This document shows positions 10,591 to 19,689 of a stretch of DNA of 64,000 bases, in pieces. Origin of the DNA: Aradus depressus (Eukaryota; Arthropoda; Insecta; Hemiptera; Aradidae). The notes below the pieces were generated by a model. It saw only the letters and a program-made list of their open reading frames with translations, did no database searches and was not told the origin of the DNA. Position 1 is the stretch's first letter. The number at the start of each line of letters is the position of its first letter. The position numbers and the translations under genes were made by a program. The stretch spans positions 13,650,222 to 13,714,221 of the forward strand of contig OY759222.1 of the NCBI GenBank assembly GCA_963662175.1. The letters run 5' to 3'.

Positions 10591-11165
10591 CAGTTATCGT
10601 GGTTCTGTTGACTGCCAATCTGGCTAAAAATCAATACGTCCTGTCCTTACAGGCTTGTGGATACATATATAAAATTTCGTGTCGATACATTAGCAAGTCG
10701 GAGGTGAACGACTCTACTATCGATAGTCGGAGAAACCGATTGTATCGATAGTTATTAGCATGAAGTTCGAACAATGAAAGCAATCACCGCTGGGAAAAGA
10801 GTTCGGTTTCCGTACGGTTGGCTATTCTGTCAGTAACCTATATACCTATATTCCAGTATTATCAGTCTCTTTAACGTACTTGCAATTACTTACTAAATTG
10901 ATTTTATTTTGTGTTATTCTCAGTCCGATTTTGCTTCGTTTTCTTTTTAATTTTATTACTAGTGTGAGGCATGAGCGGTGTGAAACGGAAAAATCATTCG
11001 GATGTATGGGAGGATTTCGATCGAGATGTTGGCCCTAAGAAGTTGGCGCCATGTATATTTTTGGAAACACGGAGTCACAAAAAACTGCCGGTAAACTGCA
11101 TTTCTGGCCGATTGCATAACTTCCCCTATACCTCATACAGCTGGCAAATTAAATATTCAAAGTGA
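10590..11165 (+). repeat. Family X copy split by a hAT fragment
   Basis: 10590-10690 carries the middle of family X (CAGTTATCGTGGTTCT, GGCTAAAAATCAATACGTCC, ATAAAATTTCGTGTCGATAC). 11060-11165 carries the 3' end (CTGCATTTCTGGCCGATTGC, ATAACTTCCCCTATACCTCA). Between them lies the hAT-derived segment of 10692-11050. The 64-codon frame at 10971-11165 is a chimera of hAT and family X sequence and not a gene. Confidence 0.7.
10692..11050 (+). pseudogene. hAT transposon 5' end with BED-finger start (copy A)
   Basis: Contains CTATCGATAGTCGGAGAAAC, the 5' region shared with copy B (12636-13243, opposite strand), and from 10971 a reading frame MSGVKRKNHSDVWEDFDRDV then GPKKLAP. This is the start of a BED zinc finger (DVWE.F.RE.GPKKL..C) as found in hAT transposases and ZBED proteins. 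The zinc ligands are lost because the match stops at about 11050. The terminal 18 bp (TIR tip and target duplication) found in copy B are missing, while the flanking host bases GTGAACGACTCTA are shared. Copy A therefore looks like an inverted duplicate of copy B and not an independent insertion. Confidence 0.75.
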
Positions 11166-11529
11166 ATATTGTTTGGGAAGAAGAGAAATGTTTCTTGTTT
11201 CTAGTTGAATAGCTAATTCATATTCATGGTAGTTATATTTCTAATGAACCCTCATCTGAGCTCCTTTCCGGAGAGAAACTGTGAAATCTCTCTTGTCCTC
11301 AGCCCTGAATCTTAAGTTCAAGTTTTCTACCAAATGAATAGTTTTTAGCTAAATTACTTAGAAGGTATTATCACAGACTTCCTTACTTCTGACTACACTT
11401 TTCACTTAATAAATATTCCACTCTACAAGAAGTAACTCCTCATTCACTATAGCAGGACACCCGGTTTCGTCCGTAATAACAATAATATTAGGTACGGGAA
11501 TTAAAAATGGGTTTCGTTAAAATTTTTTG
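11166..11529. other. Spacer, nothing recognised
   Basis: Moderately AT-rich single-copy sequence without a convincing frame or repeat. Confidence 0.3.
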
Positions 11530-11925
11530 GGTGCTCCTGACCCCCTGAGGGGGCGGTCACATCACCCTATTCATCGGCTGTGGACCGGCTCGATGGCTAC
11601 GTAGTCGTCCTTGGTTTCCGGCGCTTTATGCCGAGTGAACTCGGGATGTTTTCGGGGGTTCTGTTCTGCCTGCGTCCCAGAGCCGGTTCTGTCGGCGGTA
11701 GGCGGGGCCCCCGGCACCTGATTAGAAGGCTTTCCTGTTTCTCCACCAGGAGGAAACGAACCGACCAAAACCCAGGTAGCCAGCCTCCGTCATCAGTCCC
11801 GGCCGGTCCAGTCCCAGGTACGATCCTGTTTGGTGGAATCAGCGCAGCCCTGGGCCCGTCGTATAGCGGCAATTCGAGAACCACGTGGTCCGCAGTCTAG
11901 ACGCCGCCACACGAGCAGGCAGGGC
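11530..11925 (-). pseudogene. R1-like LINE, C-terminal fragment
   Basis: A GC-rich island in an AT-rich background. On the minus strand from about 11920: CGGVETADHVVLELPLYDGP followed by RAALI, matching the C-terminal H...C-type region of R1/Jockey-group LINE proteins (E.A.HV.LECP.YD..R..L); the usual cysteine is replaced by leucine here. The frame then continues without stop to about 11597 with proline/arginine-rich residues. A nested copy at 29346-29512 reads AEYVVLECPLYDVPRTALIR, keeping the cysteine. It ends in a T-rich flank on the + strand near 11525, so it is oriented minus. Confidence 0.65.
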
Positions 11926-11968
11926 TGATAGCACCTGTGACGTCCATGTTTCATTCTTTATCATACAG

Positions 11969-12040
11969 TCTGACAACATGAGGACAACCTCGAAAGACGG
12001 CTAGCGATAATTTGTGAGAGTTTGGACTATGTTAGTAGTT
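11969..12040 (+). repeat. Degenerate ribozyme-family A repeat
   Basis: Reads CTGACAACATGAGGACAACC, TCGAAAGACGGCTAGCG and TTTGTGAGAGTTTGGACTAT. It aligns with the right arm of the 41031-41242 palindrome (CTGATGATGAGGGAAACCTC, GAAAGCCGGCTAGC, CTGTGAGAGGTCAGACTAT). The CUGAUGA box is damaged, but helix II (GAGG/CCTC) and GAAA are retained. Confidence 0.65.
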
Positions 12041-12446
12041 GAATTATATCACAGTTTATTTAGGTCTAGACAAACAGGTACACTCAGGCTGCTAAGCACG
12101 TACTCACAGGTTGAAACCAAATCAACAGAGACTCAACCTGAACTTTATTTGGAACGAGTCCCGTCATTGGCCAAGGGAGAGAGGTGTTGAGACCCTCGTT
12201 CGTCAGAGCAATGATCCGCATCCGTACAGGACGTCCGTCAGTATGGATCAGGTCGGAGCCAAAGGTTCAACTCCATTAGCTTCCCTCGGGGAGCAAAGAC
12301 TAGAGACGAGGGTGCCTGAAAGGAGTCTGAAGGGATGGGGAAAAGGGTTTAACTCACATGTTAGTTACTGAACCCTTCATTGATCTAGGCAGTTTTCCAA
12401 AGTATCGACAGGTTTACTGAAAGTTAATGTGAAGTTGCCTGAGGGT
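12041..12446. other. Unclassified, moderately GC-rich block
   Basis: 12105-12370 is richer in G and C than its surroundings and holds an 86-codon frame (12111-12371) with no motif I recognise. It could be an eroded retroelement 3' region next to the ribozyme-family repeat. No function is assigned. Confidence 0.25.
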
Positions 12447-12635
12447 TCGCTAGGTAGGTAGCCATTTGAGCTCATGATCGCGGGTTCAAAACCGATCATG
12501 GCCCTTAGGTTATTTATCTGTTAAAAAAACTCTGAGAAGGGGAGGTTAAGCAATGGTCCCGAGCCTGTACGATGTCAGATACCCGTACCCTAGGTTAATA
12601 AACTGGGTAGGAAAAATTTGCGACTCCCATTGTAG

Positions 12636-13243
12636 TAGTGGTGTCGAACTATCGAATGTACTATCGATTAATCAGTAGGATTGTACTATCGAATTTTCAA
12701 TTGTGATTTAAAATTAGCGGCCTTGCACTTTCCAATTTCTCACCTATATTCTCTATATTTTATTACTATTTACTGAATTTTCGTAAACATTGATAGAACT
12801 CAAGTAAAGTTTAATACTCGTATTATTAGAACTTGGCATTATCGTGTCTGATCTAAATGTTTTAGTGGATCGTTTCCGTCATCTTCAGTAGTATTAAAAT
12901 AAATTACCGGGTGTTTTCGTTTGAAGTGATCCTTGAGATTTGACGTGTTACCTGAAGTTTGGCATTCCTTTTTGCATTCTTTACATCGCACCAACTTCTT
13001 AGGCCCAACTTCTCTATCGATATGCTCCCACACTTCCGAATGATTTTTCCGTTTAATAAACCTAGTAGGTTAAAGGAACTGATAATATTGGAATATAGGT
13101 ATATATAGGTTACTGACAGATTAGCCAACCGTACGGAGACCGAACTCTTTTCACAGCGGTGATTGCTTTTCTTGTTCGAAATTCATGTATAATAACTATC
13201 GATACAATCGGTTTCTCCGACTATCGATAGTTTGACACCACTA
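12636..13243 (-). mobile_element. Non-autonomous hAT element (copy B) with 8-bp target duplication
   Basis: A 608-bp element flanked by CATTGTAG (12628-12635 and 13244-13251), the 8-bp duplication diagnostic of hAT. Ends are inverted: TAGTGGTGTCGAACTATCGA on the left, and the reverse complement of the right end reads TAGTGGTGTCAAACTATCGA. Subterminal CTATCGATAG palindromes are present, as is usual for hAT transposase-binding ends. It keeps only the first coding exon (BED finger) on the minus strand. The catalytic region is deleted, so it depended on a full-length relative for movement. Confidence 0.9.
12840..13060 (-). pseudogene. BED-type zinc finger of a hAT transposase
   Basis: Minus-strand frame KRKNHSEVWEHIDREVGPKK, then LVRCKECKKECQTSGNTSNL and KDHFKRKHPVIYF. 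It contains the complete BED signature: aromatic W, C-x2-C (CKEC), and H-x4-H (HFKRKH) after the SNLKDH helix. BED fingers bind DNA and sit at the N-terminus of hAT transposases and their domesticated ZBED relatives. The frame ends soon after the finger (stop near 12839). No dimerisation or DDE/RNase H domain follows inside the element. It is intact as a finger but truncated as a transposase. Confidence 0.85.
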
Positions 13244-13344
13244 CATTGTAGAGTCGTTCACCCCCGACTTATTAAAGCCCGGTCTTGAGTCATAATTAAC
13301 TGAAGATGCCTATTAAAGTGTGAACTATCAAATCTTTTATTATT

Positions 13345-14345
13345 TCATACTAGCTAAACTCGCTATGCTTTGCAATAACTATTTTTGTATTTAAAAAATA
13401 ATAATTAAAATTAAAAATTGTCTCAAACCACTTTTTAAACCGTTCCAGTAATGTATCAAACATAACCCATAAGTTTGAGCGCAATAGCTTCGACAATTTC
13501 GCATCCTATAAGCTTCACACAGACGGACATTCATCGGGTTAAGGATAGGGTAGAAAGAAGTCTCAAACATTTTCAGTGCTCCATAGAATCCAATATTGAA
13601 CATTTTATGCCAATTCGTGCAATGATTCTTGTTCCATAAGCGAATCAACAAAATGCAGGGGTGGGTTCAGGGGTAAGGTAAGGATAGATTAGAAAGAAGT
13701 CTCAAACATTTTCAGTGCTCCATAGAATCCAATATTGAACATTTTATGCCAATTCGTGCAATGATTCTTGTTCCTTAAGCGAATGAACAAAATGCAGGAG
13801 TGGGTTCAGGGGTAAGGTAAGGGTAGGGTAGAAAGAAGTCTCAAACATTTTCAGTGCTCCATAGAATCCAATATTGAAAATTTTATGCCAATTCGTGCAA
13901 TGATTCTTGTTCCTTAAGCGAATGCACAAAATGTGGGGGTGGGTTCAGGGGTAAGGTAAGGATAGGGTAGAAAGAAGTCTCAAACATTTTCAGTGCTCCA
14001 TAGAATCCAATACTGAACATTTTATGCCAATTCGTGCAATGATTCTTGTTCCCTAAGCGAATGAACAAAATGCAGGGGTGGGTTCAGGGGTAAGGTAAGG
14101 GTAGGGTAGAAAGAAGTCTCAAACATTTTCAGTGTTCCATAGAATCCAATACTGAACATTTTATGCCAATTCGTGCAATGATTCTTGTTCCCTAAGCGAA
14201 TGAACAAAATGCAGGGGTGGGTTCAGGGGTAAGGTAAGGGTAGGGTAGAAAGAAGTCTAAAACATTTCCCGTGTTCTCGAGAATCCAATTCAAAAAGGTT
14301 TTATGACAATTCGTGCAATAATTTTTGTTCCATAAGCGAATCCAC
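13345..14345. repeat. Tandem array, 139-bp monomer, about six copies
   Basis: The monomer contains GGGTAGGGTAGAAAGAAGTC, TCAAACATTTTCAGTGCTCC, ATAGAATCCAATATTGAACA and TTCGTGCAATGATTCTTGTT. The last block recurs at about 13613, 13754, 13892, 14031, 14170 and 14308, giving a period of 138-141 bp. Outer units are the most diverged and the central four nearly identical, as expected from unequal exchange. The array is preceded by TACTAGCTAAACTCGCTATG (13349), which resembles the start of common non-autonomous repeats, so the array may be internal to a larger element. The 61-86 codon minus-strand frames here are shadows of the monomer. Confidence 0.92.
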
Positions 14346-14384
14346 GAAATGCTTAATGTAAAATAAAATTAATAAATATAAAAT

Positions 14385-14755
14385 ATTAATTGAATTAATA
14401 ATAATGAAATAATAAAATTACCACGTTTCTGTAAAAATTGTATAGCTAGTCTTTTACTAAATTTTGATTTCTACAGTAATTCCCGAAAAGGGCCCTAAAA
14501 AAATATCAAAAGTTCAAGACGTGCAATTATTAGGAAAGTGTACGTCATTTTTTAAAACATTTCAATTAACAAACTTTTCATTTGGATTTCTAAACAGATG
14601 CCATCTTGTTTTTCTAAATTTTGCAAAAATATTAAATCTGATTCAAAGTGTTTTAAATTATCTTACTGGGCCAACAGGAAAAATTAATAGCATAGAATTT
14701 AGAGAACAAACATTTGGGTTTATTTACTTAAATTCAAAATTTAATTATGGTCATA
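14385..14755 (+). repeat. Repeat family V, copy 1
   Basis: Shares about 370 bp with 44800-45170 (+), 36312-36660 (-) and 53100-53290 (-). Common blocks include ACTAAATTTTGATTTCTACA, GTTCAAGACGTGCAATT, AATTTTGCAAAAATATTAAA and TGGGTTTATTTACTTAAA. The frame at 14464-14760 is not conserved in the other copies, so the family is non-coding here. Class unknown. Confidence 0.8.
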
Positions 14756-14768
14756 TATAAACACAAAC

Positions 14769-15121
14769 GAGGGCGCCGGTAGCTTCAGTGGTATGCATGC
14801 TTGCCTTCTGAACTCAAGATCGTGGGTTCAAAACCCGACCGAGGCCCTTAGTTTATTTTATCTGGGAGGTAAAATAAACTTGAGCACGCCGTCCTTCGGA
14901 TGGGACGTTAAGCGATGGTCCCGAGCCTGTACGATGTCAGGTACTCGTTAAAGACCCCTACCCTAGATGAATAAAAATTTAGGGTAGGCAAAATTTAGGA
15001 CTCCCACAGTAGAGTCGGGCTCATGTCCACCAGAGTGACGAGAGAGCGCTCTGGTAGTAGGCGATATGATCTCGTAGTTAAAGCCCGGGCATGAGTCATA
15101 AAAACCTAACCTAACCAAACC
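14769..15121 (+). mobile_element. SINE-A, full length with target duplication
   Basis: A near-consensus 353-bp copy starting GAGGGCGCCGGTAGCTTCAG and ending CATAAAAACCTAACCTAACC plus AAACC. It is flanked by the 13-bp direct repeat TATAAACACAAAC (14756-14768 and 15122-15134), proof of LINE-mediated insertion. The tail is (CCTAA)n-like. The copy has low divergence and appears to be among the younger ones. Confidence 0.97.
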
Positions 15122-15170
15122 TATAAACACAAACATAGAGATATTAGATTTTATATATATATATATAGAC

Positions 15171-15203
15171 TAGCCGGCTTTCGAGATGCTCCTTATCATC
15201 AGG
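15171..15203 (-). ncRNA. Hammerhead-like motif, family A
   Basis: On the minus strand: CTGATGA (15203-15197), T, AAGGAGCATCT (helix II, imperfect), C, GAAA, then GCCGGCTA. The order and spacing follow a hammerhead core with the palindromic AGCCGGCT helix III seen in the 41-kb palindrome. Helix II is weaker here, so activity is doubtful. This is an isolated, half-eroded copy. Confidence 0.55.
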
Positions 15204-15215
15204 CTGTTAACCCAA

Positions 15216-16195
15216 ATCCAGTGATTTATTAAAAAGTTAAAACAATTGGTTGGTGAATTGCCGGCAATGTAGGTACATTCGGGAACTCCCCAGTACGAAT
15301 TAATAAATGTTTGCTCTTTCTCCAAAACCAATTACATAAGGGCTTTATTAAACTTTATGTTGACCCCCCTCGTAATCCTCCCTTCCAAAAGATACCCCTT
15401 ATGTTTATGACCTAATTGAAAATCTTTTCAAATTGGCACATTTTTTTTATGAAATACAATTTTTCAAAGGTCGTATCTGTCAAAAACCGACTTAAAATGT
15501 CGTTTTGAAACCCATTTATTTAGACGTTTGCTCTATTTACGTAAACACTTTTAGTCCTATCGAAAAAATGTGTCCAACCAAAAATGTTCCTTATTAAATT
15601 TTGAATCGCATAATGTCCTCAGATCTTATATAGGACAAGTTCTATCAAAGTTATGAAAAGTATTGTTATGGTCACATAATTTTGATATTTATTATGGGAG
15701 CGCTATTTGTCGAAACTGAACTATTAAACTAGTTTTCCAATGTACTCCCTTGAGCACCATTTCACTAGGTACTTAAAAAGTTCAATGAATCACTCGATTG
15801 AGAAAAAGTTGATAAAACTTCAATAAAAAGATCTAAGATTTTTTTTTAAAAATATATTTTTTTATTGAGCCGGAGGTGGGGTTAGGCGATGTAACGTCAG
15901 AATGGTAATTTCGCCGCTCGCCCCCCCCCCCCCCCCCCCCCGGTGGAGCTGTTTTATCAACTTATAACGAGAAGGAGAACTGATCCCCGGACTCTGAGGG
16001 GAGTCCTGTTGTTATTCGGAACCCAACTCCCTCTAAATTAAATTCCAAAGGGTTCTCCGAGTCACTAAGCTCTCAGAGGAATCTCCTTCTATAGCCTTCT
16101 CCACCAGACCCGCACAGTTTACAGACATTCGTGACTTTGTTGGTAAAAAAAACATATTTTGGTCTATTTATAGAATACCCCTTAAAAAAAATTCT
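15216..16195. repeat. Family X and Z fragments and poly-C tract
   Basis: 15248-15345 is a family X 5' end (GTTGGTGAATTGCCGGCAAT, CCAGTACGAATTAATAAATG). 15440-15660 carries family Z (CGACTTAAAATGTCGTTTTG, TTTAGTCCTATCGAAAAAAT). 15921-15941 is an uninterrupted run of 21 C. The remainder (15660-16195) is not recognised. Confidence 0.55.
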
Positions 16196-16975
16196 TTGGT
16201 GAATCACGGCCAATGCACTTCTCCAGGACAAATCAATCAACTAACTTTTTATCCCCTTCCAAAACTAGTCGACTATTTGCGCTTATATTCAACAGTTGAC
16301 TTACACTGGGGCTCCTAAATCCTCATACTAAATTTTGTATAAATTCATAACATTGACAGTTATTTGGAGTCTTTGAGTTGAGCCCCCTCTGATTCCGCCG
16401 AAAATTGATGTGTCGTCCTTATGAGGTTTGGAAATCTCATATGAAATTTTTCGTATCCGAAACAACCAGGAGTAGTACGAACTCTATATAGAGCCAAAAT
16501 TGTCGAACTGGATTAGAGTTGCCAGACTCCGTTGGGCTGGACACGTAAGACGGATGGACGAAGACCTTATACCCAGGAAACTCTTGAATGTGACACCGGA
16601 GGGTAGGAGAAGACTGGGACGACCCAAAAGAAAATGGCTGGAGACCGTGAACAGAGAGACGGTTTGGTGCGGTAGGCTGGTGGAGACTGGACCAGGACAA
16701 AGTTGCATGGGGATATTTCCTGGAGGAGGCCAAGGCTCTTGACGGGCTGTAGCGCCTATGATGATGATTTGAAATTTCGTATCGATTGATTCATTACCCC
16801 AGCAGTTATTAGAGTTTCTGAGTTAAGCCAGACGATTTGGCTGAAAAACAATAGGTTTTGTCGTTCTGGATTGACATATAAAATTTCGTGTCGATACATT
16901 CATTCTATCGGGAGTTATCATGTTCACAGATAGAAATTTGTTTTTTCATATTTGGAATCTAGATGTCGCATCGAA
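16196..16975 (+). repeat. Family X copy interrupted by an RTE LINE
   Basis: The left part 16196-16460 runs from TTGGTGAATCACGGCCAATG to TCGTCCTTATGAGGTTTGGA. The right part 16768-16975 continues with TTTGAAATTTCGTATCGATT and GGCTGAAAAACAATAGGTTT through TATCGGGAGTTATCATGTTC. The two parts are continuous in uninterrupted copies. TGAAATTT-TCGTATC is present on both sides of the insert (16442-16460 and 16770-16785), consistent with a target duplication of about 16 bp. Confidence 0.75.
16468..16766 (+). pseudogene. RTE-type LINE 3' end
   Basis: Translation gives YELYIEPKLSNWIRVARLRW, AGHVRRMDEDLIPRKLL and GRRRLGRPKRKWLETV, then after a frameshift RLDQDKVAWGYFLEEAKALD followed by GL and stop. RLRWAGHV.RM......K.L and GRP..RW..D...D...W.....A....GL are hallmark C-terminal motifs of RTE/BovB-like reverse transcriptases. 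It ends in ATGATGATGAT, the short microsatellite tail typical of this clade. It is strongly 5' truncated (about 300 bp of 3 kb or more) and carries at least one frameshift. Confidence 0.85.
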
Positions 16976-18456
16976 TTCTTGATCTGGAGCAAGAATGGCT
17001 GTCATCAGCGTATTTAGTGAGAATGGTTCTAGGGTGGTTATTATATATATCAGCAGTATATAGTGTAGGAAAATATCTAAGGTAATTAATTATTAACTTA
17101 AAGGTATAATTTAACTATTAAAGCCTTCCAATCATGTGCCACATTCCCACAGCTATGAACTATTTAATACGAGGAGATCCGTAGATCAGTGGTAACGCTT
17201 TCACTCATAAAGTAGGGATTAACATGTCAATTCCTGATGGTCTAGAATTCGTTTTATTTTATTAGTTTTTATTATTTAAGACAAAATTAAAAATTTGTGA
17301 TATCACACTTACTGATGTCGTAGGGTTTTTGTAAACTGGCCAGCAAAGTCGGCCACCCAAACAATAAACCCTGAGTTTTCTTTCTTATTTCGTTCTTCAT
17401 CCTCCGTAATTTGTCTCATACTTTGTCTTCTTTATCTGAAACCCGATCGTACTATCGTAAAAATTTCAACTAGCTGCTGAGGGGACAGGAGCCGATCAGG
17501 GTTAGGGTCAGCCGATCCGAAGAGCCACCCTATCACGGATTCCCGACGACCCAATAGCCTCAGACATAACCGGAGCTCGCCAGGGGCCTAAACAAGGTTT
17601 AAGGGACTGTGGCCACCTATTAGCCTTAAGGTAAACTACCATCATGGAGAATTAACATTTGGCTGGGGAAGTTTTCATAATTGCTCTCGGCTCTTGCGTA
17701 AATGTCACAAAGAGAGTTGGTAAACAATACCAATACACGTAGCAGAACACTCTTTCTCCTTCTCCCCTCTCTCAAATTCATTTCAAACATCAATTACGTA
17801 GCCTTGGTCTACCGATGTCATGCCATGCGTCACGGCCTATTAATGTGCTGCTGGTGATCCTCTTTGAGCTCAGGGCGGCCAATAGACATCTCCGGCAGAG
17901 TTCGTCAACAGAACTGTATTGCGGCCACCGTCCCGTCGCTTCGCAGGGTAGAATCTTAGTGATTATATTGACAAGCTCAGATGAAATTTCTTTTTAAAAA
18001 AAATTGAAGGTTTCAAGACGCCATTCAGCATGTATCTCGCAATCCGGGTGCCCTTCGAAAACATTTGTTACAAATAAAATGTTCCTTTTGATTTCTTTAC
18101 AACATTTTTCCTATGAATGTTTTGATTAAATCATAAATATAAGAGGTATCTTGTAAAATGTATTTAATGCCAAACTACATCATACATTATGTATCTACCT
18201 ACTACAGTATGGTTCTATATTCCCTTCTCTTGCTTAAACACATTCATCATTGTCCACTATGTCAATTTATCCTCCACTGAAGTCCAAATTCCAAAATTGT
18301 TTTGAGGAAATTGTTGGATTCTGCTAGGGACAGGTACATCTTCGACAATGCCTCTCTAAACATTGACGCCAAAAATTACAATAGTTTTAAAATTAATTAT
18401 ATAAAAAAAGTTTCTGATTTTTTTTTTTTTATAATTTTATTTACATAAATATTGTA
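16976..18456. other. Mostly unclassified sequence with a GC-richer block
   Basis: 17480-17960 is richer in G and C (GGGACAGGAGCCGATCAGGG to CGTCCCGTCGCTTCGCAGGG) and may be an eroded retroelement end, but no protein motif could be read in any frame. A tRNA-like stretch at 17165-17235 is listed separately. The rest is AT-rich without recognised repeats. Confidence 0.3.
17165..17235 (+). repeat. tRNA-like sequence, possibly a third SINE type
   Basis: TAGATCAGTGGTAACGCTTT has the spacing of a tRNA A box (D arm). AGGGATTAACATGTCAATTC followed by CTG resembles a decayed B box about 30 bp further on. The head of many tRNA-derived SINEs looks like this. No second copy lies in the window to confirm it. 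Confidence 0.3.
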
Positions 18457-18723
18457 AGAGCTCCGGTAGCTCAGTGGTATGCGTGTTTGCCTTCTGAGCT
18501 CAAGATTATGGGTTTGAAACCCGGCCGAGGTCCTCAGTTTATTCTATCTGGGAGATAAAATAAACTTAAGCACGCCGTCCTTCGGATGGGACGTTAAGCG
18601 ATGCCCTAGGTGAATAACAATTTAGGGTAGGCAACATTTAGGACTCCCACAGTAGTGTCGGGCTCATGACCACCAGAACAACGAAAGAGCGTTCTGGTAG
18701 TAGGCGATATGACCTCTTTGTTG
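18457..18723 (+). mobile_element. SINE-A copy, 3' end replaced
   Basis: Head CTCCGGTAGCTCAGTGGTAT, B box GGGTTTGAAACCCGG and body conserved. The CGAGCCTGTACGATGTCAGG segment is deleted after GTTAAGCGATG. The copy breaks off at TATGACCTCTTTGTTG, and unrelated sequence follows instead of AAAGCCCGGGCATGAG. Confidence 0.9.
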
Positions 18724-19288
18724 CAGCAGCTGGTGGCCGAGTCAAGATACCCGGCATTCACCCAATTTGTAGCGGAGTGGAGGAGGTCAAAAAAACTCAT
18801 CCTATTCTCGAGACTTGGCGGACCCCCGGTGACAATAACACCTGGCGGTTCTAACCCGGCATGAACTTTCCGAGTTTCAGCGCACTACAGAAACTATGAT
18901 TCCTCCGCATGGACGAAGAGGGTGTTATGGTCCCACACCAGGGACGAAAGCACCCAAGAGCTCAGGGGGGTGGCTTTAGTGGAAAGCCAACACGAGGCAC
19001 ACCACACTGTTGGGAAAGCACGTGCATTCCTTCGTTGTAAGTATTCCCATCGCCCTGCGCAAAAGAAGAAGAAAAAAAAAAGTAGCAGCGAAACAGCGTT
19101 TTTTCCCATCATTAGTTATATGTTTTGCTCTTTGAACAATGATCAAAATAAAATTTCATGTGATAAAACTGTGATCCCCAGAATGAAGATGCAGGGTTGT
19201 GGCTACTTGTTTTTTTAAAGCCTTCTGATCTGAGAAATCGGTAAAATTTTCGATTTTGCAAAATTTCAAAAAAGAGAAGCTGCCGAGT
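18724..19288. other. Unclassified GC-balanced block with A-rich end
   Basis: Balanced composition up to about 19060, then an AAGAAGAAGAAAAAAAAAAG tract, suggesting the 3' end of a retrotransposed sequence. Frames at 18666-18854, 18922-19218 and 18894-19112 overlap on both strands and show no known motif. The GTTGTAAGTA site near 19035 looks like a 5' splice site, but no acceptor-bounded frame was found. Confidence 0.25.
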
Positions 19289-19400
19289 GTTTCCGAGTCC
19301 GAAATTTTGCCTACCTAGGTTTATTCACCTATATTTAACGAGCACATGGTTAGGGACCATCGAAGGATGGCGTGTTCAAGGTTTTTCACTTCTCAGTTAA
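19289..19400 (-). mobile_element. SINE-A fragment
   Basis: Matches the minus-strand middle part of SINE-A: CCGAAATTTTGCCTACCTAG, GGTTTATTCACC, AACGAGCACATGG and GACCATCGAAGGATGGCGTG. Eroded and lacking both ends. Confidence 0.75.
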
Positions 19401-19689
19401 ATTTGTAGCAGATAGTCAGAGAGAAGAGGTGAAGATAGTTGCGCAAGGAAGTTGCGCACTCGCGCCTTATCATCTGTGCAGCCAAGTTAAGCTTATATAA
19501 TATACCTTTATGTTAAATCTTAGGAATTTCCAGTATTTTCCATTAACAAAACAAATATTTAATGTTAGTCTTTACTTAATTCTGAGACAGTTCCTCCTTA
19601 ATTCTAGGATAAAAGTGTTTTAATTATTGTTTTGTCAGGACTAAAGCAGAAAATTCGCATTAGCCATAAAGCAATTCTAATATTTTGAA

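Larger units (their letters stand above)
12447..13310 (+). mobile_element. SINE-A copy interrupted by a hAT element
   Basis: 12447-12635 holds the SINE head and body (GCGGGTTCAAAACCGATCAT B box, AGCAATGGTCCCGAGCCTGT). 13244-13310 holds the 3' end (TTAAAGCCCGGTCTTGAGTC). In uninterrupted copies the corresponding junction reads CTCCCACAGTAGAGTCG. Here CTCCCATTGTAG and CATTGTAGAGTCG flank the inserted hAT, so the 8-bp CATTGTAG is the duplicated target. Confidence 0.9.

Noticed and set aside
10971..11165. BED-finger gene
   Set aside because: The finger is cut after GPKKLAP and fused to family X sequence; no zinc ligands remain.
14769..14850. Functional tRNA genes at SINE heads
   Set aside because: Each A/B-box region is followed by the same 280-bp body and 3' tail, is repeated around 30 times and lacks a complete acceptor stem; these are SINEs.
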